Source: CAYMKL01 sp964390805 (GTDB lineage Bacteria > Chloroflexota > Anaerolineae > VGOG01). From it: a stretch of 15,165 nucleotides of DNA. The stretch covers positions 1 through 15,165 of the forward strand of contig CAYMKL010000153.1 in the NCBI GenBank assembly GCA_964390805.1. The letters run 5' to 3'. The translations under genes were made by a program, and so were the position numbers. Below, piece after piece: positions 1 through 4,834 of this stretch; position 1 is the first letter of the stretch; each line of letters starts with the position of its first letter. The notes below the pieces were generated by a model, which searched no databases, was not told the origin of the DNA, and worked only from the letters and a program-made list of their open reading frames with translations.

Positions 1-12
1 CTCGTGGAGGTT

Positions 13-1779
13 TTATGAACATCTTGACGAACGCTTACGGCCTGAGTAGTTACCTAGAATCTTCGCTGCTACCTCCATATGGAGTCGGTGACCGCTGGGC
101 AGTTCGATCTGAGCCTGGTTGACCCGCTGGCAGGCCTGGGCTACCGCGGTCTGTACTTCGGGGTCACTGTAGCCTTGCAGCCGGACATGCAGGTACTGGC
201 CCCATCTCCGTATCCAGCCCGGCTGGTTGTAAACCAACCGCACCATGGTCGCTTCGTCCCCCTTCTCCAGCAATGTGCCGGCGAAGTACTGCTCTTGGAC
301 AAAGCGATGGGCATTCTCGCCCGCCATCCGCAGGTAGGTCATCAGGTCATCCTTCTCCAAGTCAAAGTCGTAGAAGGGGCGATCTGCCTCTAATTTTCGG
401 AGGTCCTGGGCCACTTTCTCCCGCTTGTCTTGACGCTCCGCCAGCTTCTGCTGCCAAGTGCGCTGGTGGGCTACCAAGCGACGCCGTTTCTCCTGAAAGC
501 GAACCTGCTGGACCTGCCCCTTAGCCGCCAGCCGTTCCGCCCGAACCAGGAGACGTTCCCGTTGCCTGGGTGTCGTGGCTTTCCGGCCCTCCTGGCGCAA
601 GGTTGCTACCTCAGCCTGGTTTCCAGCCTGCTTTTGCTGGGTTTCCCGCTCCAGGGCCTTGATGCGCTCCGTGTACTCCTGCACTTTGCGCTGCGCCGTC
701 GCCACCTGATTCTCGCGAGTTTGCAGCTTGCGGCGCAGGTCTTCTCGTTTGCGTTCCTGGGGGCGGTTGGGCATCGCTATCTTCTTCTGCCCATAGTTTG
801 CATCCAGGTTCTGGCAGGCGCGCATGTCGCGGAAGACGCGCTCCTGGCCTTCCCATCGTCCCACGTAGACGCCGTGGGGGAGTTCGACCGGCACATCCTG
901 CGCCCGCAAGCTGTGCAAGACAGGGATCAACCGCCCCGGCATCCCGGCCCGGCAATCCACTACCAGGGTCACTTCAGCTTGGAAGGATAGGCCCCTAGGG
1001 CGGTCCCGCAAGAGGGTGTGGGCGTGAGCCACCCAGTGGGTGAGTTCCCCGGTCTTGGGGTCCCGGCGATAAGGCAAGAACAGCCCTTCGACCTCGAAGG
1101 CTGCCTCTTGCTCCGGCGTCGGCGTCCGACCAATAGTCACGAAGCCCAGTTCCATCGCCTCCAAGGCCAGGAAGAGAGCCACAGAGCGCATCTCCTGATC
1201 GGCTACGATGCCCCGGACCTGCTCTTGATTTGCCAGGGTGAGGAAATGCTGCACGAGGGGAAGCAGCGTGCGAGTCATGTGGTCGTCCCCAGGCCCACTG
1301 TGCATGTGCAGTCCGTGCCCGGCGGCGTCGTGGAGGAAGAGCTGGGTGGTCGCTCCCAGAATCCGCTCGCTGGCCGAAATCTTCCCGGCGGCGATGGGGT
1401 AGCCGGAGTAGCGCACTTTGCGCCGGTTGTCCAGGTAGAAGAAAGCTCCTTCAGCCGGAACAGGCCAGACTTCCAGATAACGTCGAGCCAAGGCATCGCC
1501 CAGGGGAGCGGCCACCCGCAAGGCTTCCAAATCCCCCAGGAAGTGTTCCAGGCTGGAATAGCCCAAGGTGGCACGCTCTCCGGCAACGAGTCCCAGGCCC
1601 AGGGGGCGAACATGACGCAGGTGATAGGGACGCACCAGATCGAATCGGGGCAGCAACAGCAAGTGGGCCAGACGGCGGGTGATTGTCTCCGGACGGTGGT
1701 GGCAGATGGCTCGTTCGGACCCTTGGTAAGCGGCTCTCCCCTCTAGGATCACCTGGGTCGCTGTGCTCAGCAAGCCCAT
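13..1779 (-). CDS. DDE-type transposase, catalytic part (second frame, 588 aa)
   Basis: This is the catalytic portion of a transposase. Counting from the ATG at 1779, candidate acidic catalytic residues are D117 (in FYLDN), D194 (in GIVADQEM) and E313 (in GQERVFRDM). This order fits a family I remember with an N-terminal HTH, a D-D-E core and a QE-FxxM motif around the glutamate. Residues 338-466 are very rich in R, K, E and Q and look like a long coiled-coil insertion. A folded C-terminal part follows (PFYDFDLEKDDLM onwards), ending at TAA 13-15. In this frame the reading extends upstream of the ATG (FPQAAALQ before M) to the T7 tract, so the natural product is probably a fusion with the HTH part encoded from 2239, about 740 aa in all. 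No good Shine-Dalgarno site was recognised before 1779. A specific IS family cannot be named. It could be an active frameshifted transposase or a decayed copy. Confidence 0.72.
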   Translation of the reverse strand: MGLLSTATQVILEGRAAYQGSERAICHHRPETITRRLAHLLLLPRFDLVRPYHLRHVRPLGLGLVAGERATLGYSSLEHFLGDLEALRVAAPLGDALARRYLEVWPVPAEGAFFYLDNRRKVRYSGYPIAAGKISASERILGATTQLFLHDAAGHGLHMHSGPGDDHMTRTLLPLVQHFLTLANQEQVRGIVADQEMRSVALFLALEAMELGFVTIGRTPTPEQEAAFEVEGLFLPYRRDPKTGELTHWVAHAHTLLRDRPRGLSFQAEVTLVVDCRAGMPGRLIPVLHSLRAQDVPVELPHGVYVGRWEGQERVFRDMRACQNLDANYGQKKIAMPNRPQERKREDLRRKLQTRENQVATAQRKVQEYTERIKALERETQQKQAGNQAEVATLRQEGRKATTPRQRERLLVRAERLAAKGQVQQVRFQEKRRRLVAHQRTWQQKLAERQDKREKVAQDLRKLEADRPFYDFDLEKDDLMTYLRMAGENAHRFVQEQYFAGTLLEKGDEATMVRLVYNQPGWIRRWGQYLHVRLQGYSDPEVQTAVAQACQRVNQAQIELPSGHRLHMEVAAKILGNYSGRKRSSRCS

Positions 1780-2239
1780 CTGGAGGGCGGCGGCCTGGGG
1801 AAAAAAAGACCCCCGCCCGCTCTACGGGCAAGACTCGTTCCTCCCAGGAGCGGTAGCGTTGTCCTCCAGGGATGGCCACTCCCTCCTCTCGCAGTATGTC
1901 GCTGACGCGGCTTTGGGAGATGGACTCATGGAATTCGTCTTCGAAGAGAGCGGCCAGTTCCTCCTGGGTGAGGGCCAGGCTCTCTCGTTTCTGCTCCCGC
2001 AGCCAGGCCCGACGGTCGGGAGTCACCTTGTAAGAGTGACCATGGCGATGATCAATGAGTGCCTCCCAGGAAGAGCCGCCCTGACGATAGCGACGACGGA
2101 GTTGAGGAAGGTAGTCTTGGCTGAGGGAAAGACCCAATTCCTGGCAGAGAGTCTCAAAGTCCTCCCCCCGGTCGAGGCGCTGGAGGAGTTGCTCCTGGGC
2201 CAGAGCTCGTTTGACCTGACGGGCAGTGTAGTGTTCCAT
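1451..2239 (-). CDS. Transposase N-terminal helix-turn-helix part (first frame)
   Basis: The start ATG at 2237-2239 has AGGAG seven bases upstream and a strong promoter. Residues 1-146 look genuine. They contain two helix-turn-helix-like stretches (about 5-40 and 85-125, including EELAALFEDEF and SQSRVSDILREEG) that would bind the element's ends. The run EERVLPVERAGVFF meets the T7 tract at 1801-1807. After that this frame turns into low-complexity proline/serine/glycine-rich sequence overlapping the catalytic ORF. The true information therefore moves to the other frame, and the codons from about 1800 down to 1451 are best regarded as a readthrough tail. Joining the frames needs a +1 shift, equivalent to losing one T. 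It could be a recoded fusion, a separate DNA-binding product, or the 5' half of a broken gene. Confidence 0.65.
   Translation of the reverse strand: MEHYTARQVKRALAQEQLLQRLDRGEDFETLCQELGLSLSQDYLPQLRRRYRQGGSSWEALIDHRHGHSYKVTPDRRAWLREQKRESLALTQEELAALFEDEFHESISQSRVSDILREEGVAIPGGQRYRSWEERVLPVERAGVFFSPGRRPPDGLAEHSDPGDPRGESRLPRVRTSHLPPPSGDNHPPSGPLAVAAPIRSGASLSPASCSPPGPGTRCRRACHLGLFQPGTLPGGFGSLAGGRSPGRCLGSTLSGSLACSG
1797..1807 (-). other. Slippery tract (T7-C4 on the coding strand) joining the two transposase frames
   Basis: The + strand reads GGGGAAAAAAA here, so the transposase mRNA carries GUC UUU UUU UCC CC. The first frame reads V-F-F-S-P and the frame shifted by +1 reads F-P-Q-A-A-A-L-Q-M, which continues into the catalytic domain. 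A homopolymer at exactly the frame junction is what transcriptional slippage or ribosomal frameshifting in insertion sequences looks like. It is also the commonest place for an indel mutation or sequencing error. The sequence alone cannot separate these. Confidence 0.6.
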
Positions 2240-2246
2240 GGAATTT

Positions 2247-2251
2247 CTCCT
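2247..2251 (-). promoter_or_regulatory. Ribosome binding site of the transposase
   Basis: The minus strand reads AGGAG followed by seven bases and then ATG. This fixes 2239 as the transposase start. Confidence 0.75.
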
Positions 2252-2268
2252 GAGGCTGAGATAATCCC

Positions 2269-2297
2269 ATGATACCCCAGATAGACTAGTCAGTCAA
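2269..2297 (-). promoter_or_regulatory. Sigma-70-type promoter of the transposase
   Basis: On the minus strand TTGACT (2297-2292) is followed by a 17-base spacer and TATCAT (2274-2269). Both hexamers match the consensus at five of six positions with ideal spacing. The start of transcription would fall near 2262, leaving a leader of about 23 bases that contains the Shine-Dalgarno site. Confidence 0.7.
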
Positions 2298-2307
2298 AGA
2301 TTCTAGA

Positions 2308-2337
2308 TTGGTAAAGTGCACGTTTGAGTCGGTAAAG
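2308..2337. repeat. Pair of 9-bp direct repeats two helical turns apart
   Basis: TTGGTAAAG (2308-2316) and TCGGTAAAG (2329-2337) lie 21 bases apart, directly upstream of the transposase -35 box. The spacing of two DNA turns would place both on the same face of the helix, as for an operator or a transposase binding site. The repeat is short, and chance is possible. Confidence 0.35.
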
Positions 2338-2371
2338 CCCAATTAAGCTGTTTCAACACAATATGTTGTAG

Positions 2372-2400
2372 CTGACAAAGATCGTACTCCTAGATATGGT
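2372..2400 (+). promoter_or_regulatory. Possible + strand promoter
   Basis: CTGACA (2372-2377), a 17-base spacer and TATGGT (2395-2400). The -35 box is good and the -10 box is moderate (four of six). It points toward the ABC exporter gene but lies about 380 bases upstream, with the inverted-repeat element and an intron fragment between. No better promoter was seen nearer that gene. Confidence 0.3.
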
Positions 2401-2486
2401 GGTTGGCTTGTCCCCAGCCACGAAAAGAGTGCAGAGTCCCTGCTTAGGAGTTTTTAGGGGGTGCCTAATTCGACAATGTTAAGTTT

Positions 2487-2501
2487 AGACCTCCGAGGTC
2501 T
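2487..2501. repeat. 15-bp palindromic unit, left copy
   Basis: AGACCTCCGAGGTCT is a near-perfect dyad (seven bases each side of one central base). Its exact reverse complement recurs at 2571-2585. Confidence 0.7.
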
Positions 2502-2570
2502 CCAATGGGTGATTGCACCCGTCGAAATGCCTGCAAAAGCTACGATTTCGCCATCCTAGAGCTGTTTCAC

Positions 2571-2585
2571 AGACCTCGGAGGTCT
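2571..2585. repeat. 15-bp palindromic unit, right copy
   Basis: AGACCTCGGAGGTCT is the exact reverse complement of the left copy. The two copies can pair with each other as well as fold on themselves. Confidence 0.7.
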
Positions 2586-2659
2586 GACGCAGGCGAAGTT
2601 AACATTGTCAAGCTAATATCCTGACAGAGTCTCGCCGTGGTAACCGGCAGAAGGAAGGC

Positions 2660-2765
2660 GATTCCGACGGCATAGGTCGGAGTGCGGAAGCGAGTACTCC
2701 TGAAGAGCCCGGTGTGGGTTCCCCGCACCGGGCTCTGTACCAAGGCTGTTGGGTAACTGGCAAAC
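2660..2765 (+). ncRNA. Degenerate group II intron 3' end (domains V and VI remnant)
   Basis: This stretch aligns with the better-preserved fragment at 4640-4757. It has a small hairpin (CCGAC...GTCGG, 2664-2680), the shared core TGCGGAAGCGAGTACTCCT (2683-2701), then a 34-nt domain V-like hairpin beginning AGAGCCC. The hairpin at 2704-2736 has a 15-bp stem (one G-T pair) and has lost the two-base bulge typical of domain V. A weaker stem with a GTAA tetraloop (2753-2756) follows at the place of domain VI. No domains I-III and no reverse transcriptase gene are present. It is most likely a 5'-truncated, decayed copy. It runs into the start region of the ABC gene. Confidence 0.5.
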
Positions 2766-2770
2766 GGAGG
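2766..2770 (+). promoter_or_regulatory. Ribosome binding site that decides the TTG start of the ABC exporter
   Basis: GGAGG lies eight bases before TTG 2779-2781. The longer in-frame TTG at 2749 has no Shine-Dalgarno site and lies within the intron-derived stem. Confidence 0.65.
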
Positions 2771-2778
2771 ATAGTGCG

Positions 2779-4569
2779 TTGAAGTCTCTCAAGTTTGTGT
2801 TCAAGTATACTCCCAAGTACGTTGTCCCGTTAGCATTGACGGTAGTGAGCATGCTCTTGCTCGTGGGCGTGCAGTTGCTGGCCCCGTGGATCGTCAAGAC
2901 CATGATCGCCACTGTGACCGACCCGACGGCGGGGCCAGAGGCGGCGGGTTCCATCGCGCGGCTGGCACTGCTGGCGCTGGCTGCCTACGTGGTGCGCGGA
3001 GGCTTGCGATTTCTCAGAAGCTACATGGCTCACGTGGCAGGCTGGGGCGTGGTGGCAGACGTTCGGTCGGATGTTTATAGGCATCTGCAGCGATTGTCGC
3101 TTCGTTTCTACGAGGACAAGCAAACAGGCCAGTTGATGTCGCGAGCAGTCAACGACTCGAACCTGATCGAGCAGTTGATCGCCCATGCGATACCGGACGT
3201 GATCGTGAATGTGCTTATGCTGATCGGCGTTACCACAGTGCTGACCAACATGAATTTGCAACTGACGCTATTGAGCATGATCCCGATTCCTTTGATCGTG
3301 TTGGCCATGCGAGGCTTTGCCAGGTACGTGCGGCCAGCCTTTCGCCAGCGTCAGGCCGAGCTGGGTGAGCTCAACGCAGCCCTTGGCGACAATCTCCTGG
3401 GGATCCGCGAGATCAAAGCCTTCACCAGGGAGCAAATCGAAGCCGCCCGCATCGGCGACCATATCGTCAGATATCGCGATTCGATGCTCCGCGCACTGCG
3501 TCTGATGGCGACGTTCCGCCCATTCATAGAATTGTCCGCATCTCTGGGCACCATCGTGATCATCTACTTTGGCGGGCAGCTCGCCTTGAACCAGACCTTG
3601 CCCATCGAGGACCTGGTGGCCTTTTTCCTTTACCTGGAGATGCTCTACGAACCCGTGCGCGCTCTGAGCGGGGTGTGGGAAAGCGTTCAGCAGGCCCTGG
3701 CAGGCGCGGAGCGCGTGAAAGAGCTTCTGGACGAACAGCCCGATGTGGTCGAGCGCGCTGATGCCATCGAGTTGGCTGATAGAGCCAGGGGCGCGATTGC
3801 CTTACGCGATATGGGCTTTCGCTATGCGATGGGGGACACCGTGCTGGAGCACGTTGATCTCGATATCGCACCGGGCACCGTCGTGGCCCTGGTGGGCCCG
3901 ACGGGCGTGGGCAAGACGACCTTGGCCAGCCTCATCCCACGGTTCTACGACGTGTGCGAGGGTTCGATCACACTGGACGGCCACGACATCCGCGATCTGA
4001 CGCTCAAGAGCCTGCGCCAGCAGATTGGCATCGTGCTGCAGGACGTGTTCCTGTTTCACGGAACGGCGCGCGAAAACATCCTGTTTGGCCGCCCAGGGGC
4101 CACGGAAGAGGAAATGATCGCGGCGGCCAAAATCGCCAACGCGCACGAGTTCATCACCCAGTTGCCCGATGGCTACGACACGATGATCGGCGAGCGCGGC
4201 GTCAAGCTGTCTGGCGGACAGCGGCAGCGCATAGCCATCGCCCGGGCGGTGCTCAAGGATGCGCCCATCCTGATCCTGGACGAGGCGACCTCCTCGGTGG
4301 ATACCGAGACGGAATTGCTGATCCAACAAGCGCTGGAACGGCTGATGGTAGGCCGGACGGCCATCATCATCGCCCATCGCCTGTCCACCATCCGCGGTGC
4401 AGACGTCATCGTCGTCCTGGAAGGCAGTCGGGTCGTCGAGATGGGGACGCACGAGGAATTAATGGCCCGCGATGGGCTCTACAGGCGCTTGAATGAGGTG
4501 CAGATCGAGGGCGAGCCGAGGTGGAGGGCAATCTGGGAACAGCGGCAGCACACGATGGTGAGTGCCTAG
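2779..4569 (+). CDS. ABC exporter half-transporter, MsbA/multidrug type (596 aa)
   Basis: This is an ATP-driven exporter subunit with the membrane domain fused to the ATPase; it should work as a homodimer or heterodimer in the cytoplasmic membrane. Six membrane segments fit within residues 12-310, with the usual coupling-helix region (EIKAFTRE). The ATPase has Walker A GPTGVGKTT (K379), Q-loop IVLQDVFLF, signature LSGGQ (477-481), Walker B ILILDEA (D501, E502) and the H-loop histidine H533, all canonical, so it looks catalytically competent. Its length is normal for the family. The start is set by GGAGG before TTG 2779; an in-frame TTG at 2749 would add ten residues encoded by intron-like DNA. 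No partner half-transporter lies next to it. The substrate (lipid, drug or peptide) cannot be read from the sequence. Confidence 0.92.
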   Translation: MKSLKFVFKYTPKYVVPLALTVVSMLLLVGVQLLAPWIVKTMIATVTDPTAGPEAAGSIARLALLALAAYVVRGGLRFLRSYMAHVAGWGVVADVRSDVYRHLQRLSLRFYEDKQTGQLMSRAVNDSNLIEQLIAHAIPDVIVNVLMLIGVTTVLTNMNLQLTLLSMIPIPLIVLAMRGFARYVRPAFRQRQAELGELNAALGDNLLGIREIKAFTREQIEAARIGDHIVRYRDSMLRALRLMATFRPFIELSASLGTIVIIYFGGQLALNQTLPIEDLVAFFLYLEMLYEPVRALSGVWESVQQALAGAERVKELLDEQPDVVERADAIELADRARGAIALRDMGFRYAMGDTVLEHVDLDIAPGTVVALVGPTGVGKTTLASLIPRFYDVCEGSITLDGHDIRDLTLKSLRQQIGIVLQDVFLFHGTARENILFGRPGATEEEMIAAAKIANAHEFITQLPDGYDTMIGERGVKLSGGQRQRIAIARAVLKDAPILILDEATSSVDTETELLIQQALERLMVGRTAIIIAHRLSTIRGADVIVVLEGSRVVEMGTHEELMARDGLYRRLNEVQIEGEPRWRAIWEQRQHTMVSA

Positions 4570-4600
4570 AAGCGGACGCTTTGAGACGGCGAATGAGAAC

Positions 4601-4629
4601 TTGCCAGCCTTTGCTCTTTCTGGTACAAT
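4601..4629 (+). promoter_or_regulatory. Sigma-70-type promoter of the signalling operon
   Basis: TTGCCA (4601-4606), a 17-base spacer and TACAAT (4624-4629), with five of six matches in each box. Transcription should begin near 4636, giving a leader of about 200 bases that contains the group II intron fragment before the kinase start. Confidence 0.7.
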
Positions 4630-4639
4630 GCTAAGAGAA

Positions 4640-4757
4640 AGTCAACTTCGACAGCATAGGGCGAGATGTGGAAGTGAGTATTTCTGAAAAGCCCGATGCG
4701 GGAAACCCGCCTGCCGGGATGTGTGGGGCGCCGGGCAACCGGCGTTCCTACCGCGAC
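4640..4757 (+). ncRNA. Group II intron 3' end (domains V and VI), 5'-truncated
   Basis: After the core TGTGGAAGTGAGTATTTCT (4667-4685) comes a domain V-like hairpin. It has the AGC triad at 4690-4692, a lower stem, a GCGGG/CCCGC upper stem with an AAA loop (4698-4710), a bulge, and a CCGGGAT return strand. Domain VI follows, with CGCCGG-GCAA-CCGGCG (4729-4744, a GNRA tetraloop) extended by GGGG/TTCC. A candidate branch-point A at 4750 lies in the eighth position from a 3' end ...GAC at 4757, matching the AY end of group II introns. Domains I-III and the intron-encoded protein are absent. It lies between the promoter and start codon of the kinase, so it should be transcribed as leader RNA. Splicing alone is impossible without domain I. 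Confidence 0.65.
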
Positions 4758-4821
4758 GGCTTGCTCGAATCTAGATGGCAAGTGAACTGTACTGAGCGAG
4801 GGAGGACTGCGGACGAGACAT

Positions 4822-4826
4822 AGGAG
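4822..4826 (+). promoter_or_regulatory. Ribosome binding site of the hybrid kinase
   Basis: AGGAG stands eight bases before ATG 4835. It overlaps the alternative in-frame GTG at 4826, which argues against that earlier start. Confidence 0.7.
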
Positions 4827-4834
4827 TGAATCGT

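Larger units (their letters stand above)
13..2297 (-). mobile_element. Insertion-sequence-like element (transposase plus promoter); outer ends not resolved
   Basis: This segment holds a transposase promoter, a Shine-Dalgarno site and a two-frame transposase read on the - strand. The left end of the element lies at or beyond the window edge, because the stop codon is at 13-15 and only 12 bases follow. I found no terminal inverted repeat matching sequence upstream of the start codon, so the real boundaries are unknown and the coordinates span only the supported parts. The nearby inverted-repeat element at 2470-2612 may be related or independent. That this is an insertion sequence is inferred from the DDE-like residues and the two-frame layout. 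Confidence 0.6.
2298..2469. other. Gene-free spacer between transposase and inverted-repeat element
   Basis: No ORF with a convincing start was found. The stretch contains the 9-bp direct repeats, a weak possible + strand promoter, and short imperfect hairpins such as CAACA-CAATA-TGTTG and TGGCT...AGCCA. Nothing else could be recognised. Confidence 0.5.
2470..2612. mobile_element. MITE-like inverted-repeat element (about 143 bp)
   Basis: The ends carry a perfect 11-bp inverted repeat, GACAATGTTAA (2472-2482) and TTAACATTGTC (2599-2609). Inside each end sits a copy of the palindrome AGACCTCCGAGGTCT (2487-2501; reverse-complement copy 2571-2585). CTAAT occurs on both flanks (2465-2469 and 2613-2617) and could be a 4-5 bp target-site duplication. 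The centre contains a small hairpin, GGGTG-ATTG-CACCC, and no ORF. The structure fits a non-autonomous miniature element or the fused ends of a deleted insertion sequence. Whether the adjacent transposase mobilises it cannot be told, since that element's ends are not visible. Confidence 0.55.

Noticed and set aside
1018..1746. 242-codon + strand open frame opposite the transposase
   Set aside because: It is antisense to the DDE domain, lacks a start signal, and has no recognisable domain.
2704..2736. Strong hairpin read as a Rho-independent terminator
   Set aside because: No T-run follows, and alignment with 4689-4722 identifies it as a domain V remnant.
2749..2778. Longer TTG start for the ABC exporter
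   Set aside because: No Shine-Dalgarno site precedes it, it lies in the intron-derived stem, and GGAGG is ideally placed for TTG 2779.
4640..4757. Riboswitch in the kinase leader (cyclic di-GMP or similar)
   Set aside because: None of the conserved riboswitch core motifs I know were seen, whereas the group II intron 3' end explains the hairpins, the tetraloop and the boundary.
4826..4834. GTG start for the hybrid kinase
   Set aside because: It overlaps the AGGAG ribosome binding site that is well spaced for ATG 4835.
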